This document shows positions 34,471 through 47,344 of a stretch of 64,000 nt of DNA, piece by piece. The DNA is from Polyporus tsugae (lineage: Eukaryota; Basidiomycota; Agaricomycetes; Polyporales; Polyporaceae). Position 1 is the first letter of the stretch. Every line of letters begins with the position of its first letter. Under the pieces are notes generated by a model. It had not been told where the DNA came from. It made no database searches and was given only the letters and a program-made list of their open reading frames with translations. Position numbers and translations under genes: made by a program. The stretch lies in the NCBI GenBank assembly GCA_024305745.1, contig JAHRBS010000004.1:4712001-4776000 (forward strand), written 5' to 3'.

Positions 34471-35431
34471 CTAGCGGACTCGCAAGGAGCAACGACAATG
34501 AGCGTCACAGAGGCGGAGGGTGTAGGAGATGGGCGGCCGAGCCTCAGGATTCTCCGCTCGACGGCGGATGACTGCCTGAGCAAAACTGATTTGATCACAT
34601 CATTAATATGCTCGTCTTCAACGCATGTCGCAAGCATGCTCACCGTGGAATCAATAGGTCAGCAATCCAGGCGTCCCCTGATCGCATGTTGACCACATGC
34701 TCCCCACGTTCAGCCCGCCTCATGACCAAAATGTCGCCATGGAAGGGAATACTCCCAGGGGCATCAATAGGCATAGCAAGATTAATAGACAGGCGAGGGT
34801 GGGACTTGAAAAAGATTCGGAATTGATGGCGTTGGGATCCTTCCATGACAATGATGTTGCAGTCATGGATGTAAGGCTGGATGTGGTTCTGGTGGAAGTA
34901 GTATTTGGGTACAGGATATCTCTGCATGCCGTCATTGTGTGTAGGAAGACGGACTTGACAATGAGGGATCTCGGGCGGTGTATAGGCGTGCCAACAACCG
35001 GAGTTCATGCGTCTATCTGCCAGTCAGTATATGAGCCCAAAGCTGTAGAGGTTTACTTGCTTCGTGTAAAGCGCATGGTCTTGCACGAGAGTTAACCATG
35101 GCGAGGGAGGCGTCCAGCACCGGGATTGAACTGGTCCTGAGCAGAAGGCCGATGTGATCAGGCAATCCCCTCACTTGAGGCATGACCACGATTCCCAATG
35201 TTATCAAGCCATGGTGTTCGCAAATGCTGTCTCCTTTTGTCAAATTGCAGTGTGTTTGACGTGTCCTGCTGAATGGGTCATTTTAGTCAGCAATGAGCAG
35301 GTGGAGAGGGCATACGCAATCGGCCAACCGATGAACTCCTCATTGTCCCGCTCAAAGCTACCGAGTCATTAGCATGAGCAACGCGCGCGCGTGCACTTCT
35401 TCCCTAGCATGTTGGATGGCTTGGATGTTAA
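34471..35431 (-). CDS. Transposon-linked protein family B
   Basis: The 3' half is clear: PVPKYYFHQNHIQPYIHDCNIIV, FRIFFKSHPRLSIN, PFHGDILVMRRAERG, VVNMRSGDAWIADLLIP, then a 58-bp intron (34,586-34,643) and a last exon FAQAVIRRRAENPEARPP ending at a TAG at 34,471. The family is common and unnamed in Agaricomycetes. Upstream, FERDNEEFIGW (35,325-35,360) is the N-terminal block that gene C also has, after a PSNMLGKK start region; the frame between the halves needs introns that I could not place. A 5'-truncated copy (B') lies at 47,345. Module M35 is directly upstream. Confidence 0.55.
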
Positions 35432-35482
35432 GATGGATGACTGTGGGCGGGAAGGACGACAGTCGCGGAGGAAGTCAGTGCA

Positions 35483-35970
35483 GGTGTTCCACAATGGTCG
35501 ACACCAAAGTAGAGATAGGGTAAAGATGGCAGGTCAAAGTGAGTGTTTCATAATGTCAACATCAGAGTGAAAGTCGGGAGAGGGATGGAGGAGGTGGGAG
35601 GATGAGGAAGAGGACACCGGCAGGCAAGAGATGCAGATTATTGGGCAGACGGCTGCAGAAGGTGGCCGTGGGAACATTGGAGGCTGGATGGTCCGAGAGC
35701 CTTGCTCTTGCTCCCCTCCTTCTTCTCCTCATCTCTCCCTGCTCGCCAACAACGCCGCCACCCTCTCTGACCATCCCCGCCACTATTCATTCATTCTCTC
35801 ACAGACGATGCCTTACCACCCTTGCCGACCAACCTTGCCGGGTTCAATTTTTCCGTCCTCTCGCCGCTGACCACCCTCTTCTTGCCGCAACGGACGGCAC
35901 ATCTGGCTGGCTGCGGTGTCGACCGCAGACAGACTTGCATCTCTTTCGGCGGTGTTGACCATGGTGAGAG
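35483..35970 (-). promoter_or_regulatory. GGTGTYRACC module, copy M35
   Basis: The longest module copy. It has a perfect 7-bp-armed dyad CTGCGGTGTCGACCGCAG (35,911-35,928) and GGCGGTGTTGACCATGG (35,949-35,965) at the far end, and TGGTGTCGACCA (minus, 35,495-35,506) near gene B. It holds ~100 bp of extra sequence in the middle (about 35,770-35,880) absent from M33. Confidence 0.7.
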
Positions 35971-36306
35971 TCGCCGGGGCTGTCCCTCTATATGCATGCT
36001 GCAATGTCAACCTGATGTCGTGCAGTTTACATCTCAATGCGTCTTTGCTGAGCCCATTGTCGCTAAAGGACCATAGGTACGCCTGCAGTCATACTCCTTC
36101 ATATACTCGCACTGCTCGGGCTACCTCCATACCCATAAATATGTCATGCGAAGATCTTCGAGCGTTCGTTTGGGTCCAATGGCTTCCGCGAACCTTGGGG
36201 ATGATGGCCAAAAGTAATGGAATGGATAAGTACGTCTGTGTTGCGTCATTCTGACACAGGCCGCTTCATCTACAGATATGTAGCCTACGCTAATGTACCA
36301 TAATTT

Positions 36307-38675
36307 TCAGCAACTGGTCGTTGTTCGCCCGCTGTGCGCCTCAGCAACTCTAATGACCCATTCATACCCTTGTTTCGACCCGCACAAGACGTTGTTGACG
36401 TATGCCTCAGAACACGTGGAAATCCATGCATCGTCATAGAAGGCCGTTGGGAGGTTGGTAACTGGAGGACGATGGCTGACGCGGTCACTTGCGGTGGTGG
36501 TAAGTGTTTGGTCCTGACGATAGCGTGGCATTGGTACTGACCCCCTTTTGCTGTAGCCGCTCTGTTCCCTAAGTTGCTCTACATTGATGGTCTCCATGAC
36601 GGCGTCAAAGTCGCGTCTCCATGGAAGCAGAGAGACACAGTAGCATCGGCGGTGAGTACCTTCCTCCTCTGTGGATTCGTCTGAGCTCATCCCATCCTTG
36701 CCTAGGATGTCGAGTATCTTGAGAAACTCCGTCCACTGGGTCTTCTCGAATGACGTGGTGGCGAGTTGTGTTTTGATTGTGCAGATACCTGAGCGGCAGA
36801 CCCACCGCTGTAGAGATCATGTTATGGAAGGAGGATCTTATTGGAGTATACGCGAACACACCTTATTTCTGCACTCTCGCTGTCTCGCGACATGGTGCGT
36901 TTCTTCCCCTCCATTGAATTGTCGCGTATCCGCCTCCACCCGAGATTCCGTACGACTTCGCCCCGTTGTAGGGTCTTGAATCAACTGACAGTGCGCGTTT
37001 TTCCAACCCTGGCGGACCCGCTTGAACTTCTGAAGGAAAGGCATCCTCCCAGTACACCTCCGACACAGCGGAGGCCACTTTGCCCTTCTTCGTCATCCAG
37101 TGTTCCATCTGTTGTCTTTTCCACAGCGCCTGTGCAAGATAACTACAGACTGCGCTGTTCCAGGTGTTGTTGAAGGGGTCTTGATCCGTGAAATGCAGGT
37201 CGTTGGTGTCAGGGCCAGGACCCTTCCCATCCAGGTACCTGTCGACTGTTTCACGAGGAGCAGCTATGTGAGTGCTGTAGAAATCCTCGTCCTCGGGTGC
37301 CTGGAAGAAGTCTGAAAAAATGTGTCGGACTTGACTGAGGTGTAACTTTCAATCATCTGACTTCTTGAAACTTTCCTTCTCTCTCGTCACTACTTGCTGG
37401 ATGGACTGGAGTTGGGCACGTTGACGATTGGACAGCGGTGGGAGGGATGGCAGTCGATTGGACTCGATGGATGAATTGTCGTCGTCTGATGATGGCCGAG
37501 GTGGAAGTGGTGGTCGGGGAGATGCTGAGGGACGCGTATGAGGCTTGTGAGATGGCACAGATGGAATGCTGCCACAAGATACAGAGTCGGAGTTGCGAAC
37601 ATGAGATGGGACCGGGGGCATGGAGTGAGACTTAGTGAACTTGGCACGTGACACAAACAGTGGAGTAGGAGACTGTATACAAGTTACGGACCGAGCGATC
37701 ACTGGCTGAGTGTAAGGGGCAGGCTGGGGTGTGGTGTTGAGGTCCATGACCTCATCGGGAGGGGCGGATTGATGCGCACCAGAGGTGGGATGAGGCGGGG
37801 AAGAGTCGACCTTGTCGAGGAGTGTGCGCTTTTCATGGCACGGTAGGGCATTGGATTGCTGTTGAAGAAATGTTTCAACCATGGGAAGGATTCAAAAGAC
37901 AATCAATGTCCTACCTGAATGCTGCTCATCAACCTTGCCTCTAAGTTCCGCATTTCCTGCTCCCGCTCTGCCTGGGACCACTCCCTTTCTGCTTTCAGCT
38001 CATCCTGAACCTCTGCGAGTGTTGTGTTGAGCTCATCGCAACGAAGCCCGATGCCCTCGATCATGGAGTTCTTCTCCAGCAAATCCCGCCTGAGGCTAGA
38101 TATCTTGCAGATATGATCGTCGATTGTGGCCCGCATGTCTCCTTCGGTGGCAGCATGAGCGGCGGAGATCTCTTGTAGCTGAGACTCGAAAGCTGTGGCC
38201 CTCTGAATCCAAACAACCTTGTTGTGATTGTACGTAGCTGCACGGACACACCTACTCTCCATCGCTATCTTCAGCTTCTGGGGGTGGAGAAATGTCTGGG
38301 GGTGGGTGAATTGGGGAGAGGGTGTCTGGCGTGGGATCTCCACAACACGAACCTTTGTATTTCGCTCTACTGATGAGGGGTCTTCACTGATGGTAGATGG
38401 CCGGATGGAGCTCTGGGATGATCTGGAGATGGGTAGGATGGCACCGGACTGGGAGTCCAACGTAGGCGACACAGAGATAGATGGGTCAGGACTAGAAGTG
38501 GAAGTGTTCTGCAACGTCCCGGTCACTGGCATGATTACCTGACCCAAAATGATTAAAACAACAGTTTTTGTCTCAGCGCGAGAGTATTTACCATGGCATT
38601 GTGGTTGACATTCCTATCCTCCTGGTTTTGGAAGGAACTGGACATGCCTGACCCTGAGCCGTAGCCAAAAAACAT
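36307..38675 (-). CDS. Coiled-coil transposon-linked protein (gene D)
   Basis: The start exon encodes MFFGYGSGSGMSSSFQNQ, joined across a 52-bp intron to VIMPVTGTLQNTS. Then a Ser/Pro-rich tract, a long coiled coil (about residues 120-230: RATAFESQLQEISAAHA, LRRDLLEKNSMIEG, QDELKAEREWSQAE), another Ser/Pro-rich tract with PRPPLPPRPSSDDD, and a C-terminal globular block DDAWISTCSEAYVNN and EWVIRVAEAHSGR, ending at 36,307. At least five exons. The layout looks like a scaffold or DNA-associated accessory protein, but no named domain is recognised. A diverged copy of its last 20 codons lies after the transposase at about 40,917-40,980. Confidence 0.55.
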
Positions 38676-39149
38676 AGAGATATGGAAATAGCACTCAGTC
38701 ATGTCAACATGCAACCAAGATAGACAAGGCTTGTGGTGAAGGCAAGTAAGAGAAGGTGAGTGAAGTAAGAGAAGGTGAGTGAAGTCACAGAAGGTGAGTG
38801 GTTAACGACTAGCGTCGAGGAGTAGTAGTCAGGATAGTGTTCTTGTAGCCGAAATCCTGTTTGTTTTATAGCCTCTCTCATGAAACAGTCCCGTATGCTC
38901 CGCAACAGATCTCCGGCTGTATCGTTGCGGGTAATTCCTTGATGTGTTCACTTTTGTCTTCGAGAACTAGACTGCGCTGAACGGAAATACATAAACTCCT
39001 AGTACATGTATATAATGAATGCAAAGTCCCTGCTGCGCTGTTGAAGACAATAAAACAATAAGAAAGTCTAGTTCTGAATGTTCACATGTCTGACCAACAT
39101 CAAGCACAACAACAATGATCAGAATTGAGCGGGAGATCGCAGTCACACA
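38676..39149. other. Spacer with short tandem repeat
   Basis: Contains three copies of a ~19-bp unit built on AGAGAAGGTGAGTGAAGT (about 38,740-38,800). No dyad module is seen upstream of gene D, unlike its neighbours. Confidence 0.4.
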
Positions 39150-40400
39150 GGCTGACATCCAGCACACAGCCTCTGCTCGGGATTTGAGCAAATGATTCTT
39201 CCCCCTGCGACTGATGCACTGTCGGCGTGCCCAGCGGCTGGGCGCAGATGCAGATAAAGTGTGCCAGCAGAAGATGACACTGACTTAAGGCCACGAAACT
39301 GTCGTACCAGAAGTGATGTAGAGCGGTTGGGAATATGATTCAGGTTCCTCGTATCCTTCCAGTAAGGATCGAGTGGGAGGCGGCCCCAAATGATCACGGC
39401 CGCACCACGAAAGTAGTTCTTGAGACTAGTCAGTGCTTCTGGGAGGCGTAGACTCATGAGGAGGGGAGGGGTGATGGTTCCTAAGATTGTGCGCCCCCGT
39501 GAGTCTCGCAAGACAAAATCTCCGGAGGCCGCGTTCCCGTGCGTGAGCCATCGGAGTAAGCTGCCAGCTCCACGGTTTACTCCACCGCGACAAACGCACG
39601 GCTGGTCAGGGGCCCATTGCCCACCACATTCGATCCACGTTCGATGCACATCGCTGTCCGGATAAAAGTCAGATGCAGATTGCACGCATAGATGAATGAC
39701 AGAGAACATGGGTACATTCATGCCTAACAATACCAATACATGCCATTTCTAATATCTATGAAATATTAGTGTTGGATCATGCTGGGCCACAGGCAGTATG
39801 GAAACACGTACATGGTACAATATCTGATCGCTGAAGGAGATATTTCATCTAGTCTCCTTGAGAAAGTCAAAGGCAACTTTCACGAGCTGAGCTTGATAGT
39901 GGTTGCCGACGAGGTTCTTGGGGATGAATGTCTTGCAGTCCTTCAGTTCCCGGACGACTGAGCAAAGGCGGCGCACAGCTGGGTAGTGGTGTCTTTAACA
40001 CCTTCGCGCTGTTGCTGGCAAACATGATGGCATTCTGCAGGTGCCAGGGGATCAGACTGATGTATATGGAACACTGGCTAATAGATCTAGAGCACATACA
40101 TCTCCTGCTAGTAGGCACCCGACCCGATCTCAGTGTCGGTACCACTCATCCGCTCTTGGGCCTGAGGCGGGGGAGTCAAGGAGCCCGTCAGACTTGGTCG
40201 ACTTTTTGAGCTGTCTCTTGGAGTCTGAGACGGGGACCATGTCCTGCTGAATGCGTCCATTGAGTCTGTAATGGGCAGAGTTGGAGGGGGTGTCCGCTGT
40301 CAGCCAGCCGATGAACTCCTCATTGTCCCGCCGAAGATATGTAGTGGTTCACCAGGGCAACAGGTTCTTCCCTGGGTCATCTGATGGCGTAGAGGTAAAG
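39150..40400 (-). CDS. Transposon-linked protein family C (possibly decayed)
   Basis: Pieces in order on the minus strand: PSDDPGKNL and DNEEFIGWLTADTPSNSAHYR (from ~40,390), SGTDTEIG at a donor, LCSVVRELKDCKTFIPKNLVGNHYQAQ with AFDFLKET (about 39,840-39,960), and GSLLRWLTHGNAASGDFVL, LGTITPPLLMSLRLPEALT, YFRGAAVIIWG and DPYWKDTRNLNHIP near the end. These are recurring blocks of an unnamed Agaricomycete family of ~350-400 residues. Some joins contain stops that may be introns or decay. Module M40 lies directly upstream. The inverted repeats carry a degenerate relative. Confidence 0.5.
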
Positions 40401-40452
40401 ACCGACGATGGCGCGAGGGAAGGGCAACAACCATGGAGAACATTGGTGCAGC

Positions 40453-40810
40453 TGTTCCACACTGGTCAAGACCAAAGTGAAATGAATGATGGAGGGTGCG
40501 ACAATGAGACAAAAGGTTGAGCTGTTTCACAATGGTTGACACCAAAGTAAAAGACATGGGAGGGATGAACAAAGTGGCGAGTGGGAGGCAGAGGACAGCG
40601 AGGGTGGTGGCTTCTGGATGGACAAAGTTCAAGTTGGGAAGAGGATCGTCGGGCAACGTCAGAGATGTGCCGTGAGAACATCGGCTGTGCCGGTCTCTCG
40701 CCAACGACGCACACCCTTGCAGACCATTCTCAACTCCATCACACATCTGGTTGCGGTGTCGACTGCAGTCAGACTTCTGTGTCTCTTGCTGTGGTGTTGA
40801 CCGCGGTGAT
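40453..40810 (-). promoter_or_regulatory. GGTGTYRACC module, copy M40
   Basis: Homologous to M29/M33/M35. Dyads: degenerate CTGGTCAAGACC (40,462), TGGTTGACACCA (40,533-40,544), GCGGTGTCGACTGC (40,753-40,766) and GTGGTGTTGACCGCGG (40,791-40,806). Confidence 0.7.
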
Positions 40811-40961
40811 CTTGTCGCATTCGGAGGATGAGAAATCTATATGGATGGGCAAGGAGCATATTTACATGTTGTTGACAGATGCTATGCTAACATATTTTAA
40901 TTCTAGCAACTTTGCCGTTCGTCCGCTATATGCGCCTCAGCAACTCGAATGATCCAGTCAT

Positions 40962-43900
40962 TCACATCTGACGACTAAGGTCAAACACCACAACATTGTT
41001 CTTTGAGATTGACAACTGCGCAAAGTGAGAGCGTATCCAGGGTACCTGAACCTCTTCCAACGTGGTGTTGGCATCACCGATGGTTGTCCAGATTTGAGCG
41101 GGAAATTCTGGCCACTATGCGAAGGGATCGGGGTTGTTCGAGGCGGGTTTGTGGTATCGGCGGACAGCAAGGGAGGTTTTCCCGTCCACAGTATAGATAT
41201 GCTGAATTGACCTAGGAACCAGTTGCGAGCAGATATCTCCACCAGGGTAGAAAAGCACAAGGCTATTTCCCAAGTGCATGCTTGCCCGGGCATGTATCAC
41301 TTCCTTGGAACAAAGGTGTGCATGCAAGGCCACGCCAGGCGAAGAAAGCAGTGTCTTGAGGTCATCTGGAGTCTTTTGTAGGTCCTTCTTCTGAGCGCAG
41401 TCTTCATCGGCAAGTGCCAATTGCTCATGATGATGATCATTGGGTTGTTCACCATAGATCTTGTCGAACAGTGCCTTGCAACATTGGATATCATGGGAGC
41501 TATTTGCTGCTCGGGCAGGCCAACATTTTAGGTTAGCAGCACATAAGAATGCCCGATGCATTGTCGCCTCCAGTTCATCTATGTGTTAGTTAGTATCCTA
41601 ATGACTGCATGGATTCATTGTACGAACCGAACTTGTGATTTGTGGGCAATCACTGAAGCTGACCTATCAACTGCTTGAAGAGGAAACTCCACCACGAGTG
41701 GACAGGTCCAAACAATTTCAGGAAATCGTAGATATGAAATGCCATATGATGAATGGATTCGCAATCTAGTTTGGGGTAGAGGATAGGCAGTTGATGGATG
41801 TAAGCTTGTAGGCACTCCCGATAGCATCGTATCCTGTTTGAATCAGTCACACGAGTGCAGGTGAGGAGGACTGCGCATACGAGCTGCATCCTGTGATCCA
41901 AGACTTGGTGAAGTCGAGGATTGTCGGAAGGAGTGCTGAAAAGTGAGATCAAGCATAGTGGAAGATATATGGTGAGGACCGTGTGCCACTCATCAGCCTT
42001 TGGAGTACCAGCAGCTGCAACACCGAAGTTGTGTGGTACGGAGCCAACCCAGGATGGAATGACTGTGTCACGAATTACATCATGGAAGGTTTTAAACACA
42101 TCGGGAGTGACGACCGTTGTGTCTGGCTGATCGGACCTCCTTGGCCCGGAAAGACGCTAACGCAAGGATTAGTGACATATTACCAAGATCATTTCGTAGA
42201 TGACATACCCATTGGACCAAAGCTCACGCCATGTCTGCTTTGCGAACTTTTCCTCCCTGACCTCCAGTGGTAGCAACTCCGCCGACATCTTCCAAGACAA
42301 AGGCCAGTGGAGAGACGTGTTTCTGGCCAAGTAGTCCTCTAGTTGCACTGAGGTTCGCACTCCAGGGTCAGGAAGTACAATGTGGTTGTCGCATAGCTCC
42401 GCAGTGAGGGCAGTATGAATCTTTTGCACCTCCTTCACCTCTTTTTCCAACCAATGCTGAGACTCGGTGGTGACTTCATCGGAAAGGGACACCAAACTGA
42501 ATGGCCAAGAGAAAGCAGGAGGATGAGCAGGAATATTGTTCACTGCCGCCCCGGTGAGTCTGAGGGCTTGGACGCAATGGAACTTCACCAGGCCTTCCAG
42601 AAGACAATGCAGACTGTTGACGACAAGTTGGCGGCATGGGTTCCAGTATGGTAAGCGCCATAGAGGTGACCACCGGACCCTGTAAGCAGCGGTGATATCA
42701 TTATGCTCAGATGCCGTCTCCGCATTGTGCCAGCCCTCAGCAGCGGACCGCATCTGGTTGACATCCCGGGTTTTCCATTGATCGCAGTCGTGACAGCCAC
42801 GGAGCTTTTTCCAGTCCTTGATAATTCCTCCCTCATTGCGAACATCCCAGCAATTGCAGACCGAACAGAAAATCTGGGACGTTGAAGCTAGGAGTTGACT
42901 CGTTTTACATGCGGCAGGGAGGTCGCAGACTATGAGGGCTATGGCGCAACAAACTAGATGACCAAGTTCCTCCCGCATTGTGGTTTGAGAGAGGTGTATG
43001 CCGTTGTGCCATGGTTCCAGCATCACAGTGACGACGGGGTCAATGTAATGGTTGAGTTGGGTCATCATTGGCTCATTAGGACCTGGGATGATGCAAACGA
43101 GATACATGTACTCAGGTTTGTAACAAATTTTGATGGGAAGGTTGAGACACGCAAGTGCCACTATTCCTAACGAGGTGTGTGGGCCACGCTCCTTCATGCC
43201 CTCTGTGGCGAAGAAATCAACGAAGAGCGAAGGTGAGCCTAGCCTCGTCGTTGGGAGTGGCGCAGAACAGCTCTCCATCCTGACCTCGCAAGGAACGCAA
43301 GAATTTGGCGTCATGTGGTGTCTTTATGACGGAAGGAACGGGGCCCTTGATCTTGTTCCTGATGAGATGCTGCTCAATGACAGCATCTGAGAATAGGGCA
43401 CCAAGATATTCCTCGAAGGGGTGCACAGAATATATCTTCAACGGTTCGTCAATCTCGTCGAGGAGAGGCTCGTTGCATTGAACCTCAGGTGAAGGGCAAT
43501 TGGTACAGGTGGAAGGATAGGGGACAGGGCCATCAATGGGATTGTAGTTGGCATGACATTGGCGGCACACTGCACGAACGATAACCTCGCCATCCATGTG
43601 GAATCTGGAGGCAACAGTTTTGAAGGTGGAAGGCAAGTCCTTCAATGCATGTCTAAGAATAGGAGCGGCGATGGAGTCTACATGGCAGCAAATCAATGAC
43701 AAGAGGATTGAAAGCATGCCCACGAGGAAGTCGCCATCATGCCGGCTAATACCCATCACAACTCCACAGGTGAATACCAGCAGGAAGCATACTTGCGACA
43801 GCTCTCCGTAACCATCTATGGGACGTTCAAAGTGATGGCCTGCCAACACGGTTAGCGATCTGCAGCTGTTGTTTGATAACATGACTTACTTGTGTCGATA

Positions 43901-44802
43901 GTGCAAGGAAGAGACAGTACTCCACGCCAGGTGACCAGGGTCTCGTGGATGTGGGTACATCGAGTGAGTAGATCAATACGGGCCTGCTGAATACGAGGAT
44001 CCCGATGGCTGAGCAATCTGATAGACTTCTCTGCTTGGTCAAGTTGCTCACGCAGTCGGCAGTAGAGCTTCGATGTGGGCTCCAGGGCGGCCATCTTCTT
44101 GCAATCATCCAGGTCCAAGGCTATATGGGTGGCGGTACGGAGGTCGCCCTCAATAGCTTTCTGTGCTGCCGTCTGGCGGGGGAGCCTACGAGGAAGCTGC
44201 ATCTCATCAGGTATATGTTGTGGTTGAATAGGGCGGGGGATAGACGGCGGGAGGGCTTGCAAGAGGACGGAAGAATGTGAAGAGGACACAGGCGAAGTGG
44301 CGAGGTGAGGAAGCCGCTCTTCATTAGAAACCTCTTCAACCGTGGCAGACGTGCATGGGTGTTGTCTCTCTAGAGAATAGAGGGAGGATGGTGCGGGAGC
44401 TTGGGTGTGGAGAGGAGGGACGGAAGGACTGGAAGATCCGGTGGGGGTCCCTAGCTGAGACGTTGCGTCGAAAGGAGGGACGGAAGGATTGGAAGAAGAT
44501 CCGGTGGACGTCATGAGCTGGAGCGTCTCTGTGACAGCAGCATTCAAAGAGGCATTTGTGATACGCTCAAGAGAAGGCCGTGTTTGTTGAAACCCTTGTT
44601 GGGAAGTCCAAAGCCTGCTTGGCTGTGACGTGACATTTGGCCCTTCGTCAGAGATGGTCAAGCCCATGATTTCCTCAGCAAGACCCTCCAGCATGGCATT
44701 CTCAGGCTGGGGAGTGGAGTCTTCATCCTGGGGAGCGGGAGTGGGTTCCTCTAGGATGTAGCGAGCACGACAATGCGCGAGAGCAGATGGGCGTGCAGGC
44801 AT
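40962..44802 (-). pseudogene. Plavaka-like DNA transposase
   Basis: Start MPARPSALAHC at 44,802; ~1,100 residues over five or so exons. A Ser/Pro-rich N-terminus with a helical block (DLDDCKKMAALEP) precedes a zinc-binding segment (VCRQCHANYNP, STCTNCPSP). The transposase core reads FVDFFATEG, LNLPIKICYKPEYMYLVCIIPGPNEP, VIVCDLPA-type block (IALIVCDLPAACK), FCSVCNCW, VRWSPLWRLPYWNPCRQLVV, NSLHCLLEG, then DVIRDTVIPSWVGSVPHNFG and PKADEWHTVLTIYLPL. This order is typical of the Plavaka/CMC-like transposases of Agaricomycetes; I base the name on remembered family motifs. A TAG at 41,115 interrupts coding-like sequence (DPFA-stop-WPEF) that continues to 40,962; CAG to TAG would explain it. Confidence 0.75.
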
Positions 44803-45259
44803 GAGCAGAGCCAGAGGGAATCAAAGGCCACCACAAGAGGCTACCACTGTGGTCGACACCACAATAGCATAAGAACATTGTGGTTTGAGAGGAAGGAGGT
44901 TGCAGGTCGTCATGGAGGAGACATAAATTGTCGCCCAGAAGTCAACTGCGCATATCTTCTAAGTGCCTGGTGCACACACATCTAACGCTTGTCTTAAGTA
45001 ATCAGCCGAGCAGATGCTGTAACGGTCGAAATGCACATCTCATGGCACGAGCGGATAACAGATACATTCTCCGGAGATATATGTTGTACAAGACACAGGC
45101 ACACATGTTCTGCACTACTGGGTGTGACATGTGAATAACCGAACCATATGACAATACAGGGAACAGTACGCATATACAACAACCGAGACGCAACGACCAG
45201 ATGCAACGACCAGATATGCCCACCAAAACCGACACATTTCCTCTATGCATCTGTGATGG
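44803..45259. promoter_or_regulatory. Upstream region of the transposase with a perfect dyad
   Basis: A perfect-armed dyad TGTGGTCGACACCACA (44,848-44,863) lies 46 bp before the transposase ATG. The rest of the long module is not present here. No other gene is visible. Confidence 0.5.
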
Positions 45260-45737
45260 TTAGCACCCTCCTCGTAGAGGCGGGGAGGAAAGGCATCTAG
45301 GCCTGACTTGACAAAAGATCAGCGACACAGCTAAAGATAAGTAAGACATATAACACTTACCTGCCTCCGCCACCACCAAGATGGTTGATGATGATTGCAT
45401 CTAATTTATCATGGACTCCTTTCTCGATCGACCCGAGACAAGCAGGGAGAAGGGTATGGAAGTCTGGTCGGAAGCCGGAAGTTTCTTCCCTTACTCCATC
45501 CACTTTCGCGGACATCTGGTGCAGCTTGATGGTGACGTTGTCAAGCTTGCCAGCAACGGCGCTGAGACCGCCCTCCAGCTGGGCGCCAATTTGGCGGAGG
45601 AGGTTAGTCATCTCTTGCATGGAGTTGGCCATTGTCTGGGTGGAATTGTGCGTCATGACAATGGTGTTGGTCAAGACGGTGATCAAAGTGTTCATGGTGG
45701 ACATGTGGGTATTCATCGTGGTGATGAGGTCGAGCAC
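45260..45737 (-). CDS. Small helical protein, unknown
   Basis: Exon 1 (45,737-45,361) encodes 126 residues beginning MLDLITTMNTHMSTMNTLI, a Met/Thr/Leu-rich amphipathic helix, followed by a coiled coil (LLRQIGAQLEGGLSAVAGKL, IKLHQMSAKVDGV) and a Gly run. A donor GTAAGTG and acceptor AAGTCAG bound a 58-bp intron (45,303-45,360); exon 2 adds ~15 residues to a TAA at 45,260. The pattern resembles small coiled-coil accessory proteins of this island, but no family is recognised. An upstream exon is possible. Confidence 0.4.
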
Positions 45738-47344
45738 TGACGGCGTGGACAGAGGGATGGACGCTAAGACCAGTACACTTGAGTTCTACAACCAACAACA
45801 ATACGACATCATGACTCACACATGGGGACCTCACCAACGGGTGACGGACTAGAGGTGGCTGGAGGCGAGAACGCAAGTGCTGCGGGCACTGCGGAAGGGT
45901 TCAATGAGCAAGGGTGCAGAACGTAAAGCATGAGCAAAGTGAGAGGTTGACACTACCTCTGGAAATAGAGCAGTGAGCACTTACTAGAAGTAGATGGGAG
46001 AAGAGCGCAGTCAACGGTGCAGAATATTTGACAGACGAAGAACAGACGAAGACAAGGACAACAGCTGGAGGTAGCGAACGAGGTGGACTAGGCGCTCGGG
46101 GTGAGCGAGGTGGGGGGATGATGGATGAGGTGTCCAAGCAGGTAAATATATATATAACTCGGCGCTGGGGGCAATACCTGGTCCACAAATACATGCAAAC
46201 ATTGGAACCATTGGGCCCAGCAGAGCGGAAAGCGGGCCGGGGAGATTACAAGGTGCATTGGCGATGCGTGTTGGATTGCCCAGTCAGAAGATTAAACTCT
46301 CATTGAAACCACGCTGTAGCCACGGTTCTCGAATACTCAGAAGAGTATCCTGGTGTGGTGGTTGAAAGTATTGGGACAGTTCTGGACTTGTTCAATTCAC
46401 ATAAGGTTTTATCACTGCCAAATCCGGGCTTTTTCAGAGCCAAATTGGGTGCAAGAAGACAATGTTCAGGGTACACGCCACAGAAAATACCCATCCAATT
46501 TTATTTGGAACAGGATGGATGACCATCGGCCACTGACAAATTTCCCGTTGAACCCCCAATAAGTATTCAGAAATTCGGGGGGAAGTCATCTGTTGAGAAG
46601 AGAAGAATAATCATACAAAGTCCGGGAAGACTGCACTACAGTCCCAATCCCCCGTGTTGTCGAATGCAGCATGGGTTTCCCATCCCAGATGATTCTCCGT
46701 CCACTTGAGACTCGCTGGGTCCATATGACAAGCAATGGAAGCCCGAGTCCCAGAATACGGAAGGTCAAAATGAGTGATCTGGAAAACAACAATGTCGCAG
46801 GGGAAAAACGAAGATGTCGCGGGGGAAACCGAAGACGTCATGGGGGAAACGAAGACATTGTGGGGGAAACTGACAATCTCGCCGAAGAAAACGAAGATGT
46901 CGCAGGGGAAACCGACGATCTTGCCAAAGAAAACAAAGATGTCGCAGGAACGGAAAGGAAGAATGGCGCCTGGTTCAACAAAACAGCCTATGAACCGGCT
47001 GACAGGCATAATCAGACAGACCTTGAAGTTGAGAGCCCTGGGGGTATGGTGTTCTTCCGAGGGCAAGATCTCCTTCACCAGGCTCAATTGTGGACAGGTG
47101 GTGACAGGCACTTTGTTATCCACTTTGTGCTGGGGCAGACAACAGCACCACAATAGTAGGATTTACGTCACCACTGAGAGGCCAAAACCCTGCGACGGGG
47201 TTCCCAAATGTCCAAACATAAGATCCATAACAGACGTTCATCGGAGTAACTACTCAACATGCTACGTCGTAAACAAGACAGGTAGTTATCACTCATAGAG
47301 GCTATATGAAGAATAAGTTAAGGTCAAGAGACAATACTCACAAG
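45738..47344. other. Spacer with a 21-bp minisatellite
   Basis: Mostly featureless. At about 46,787-46,950 a run of roughly eight 21-bp units (core GTCGCAGGGGAAACCGAAGA) stays open in several frames and gives repeats such as DVAGETD. Open frames around it have no recognisable domain. Confidence 0.5.
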
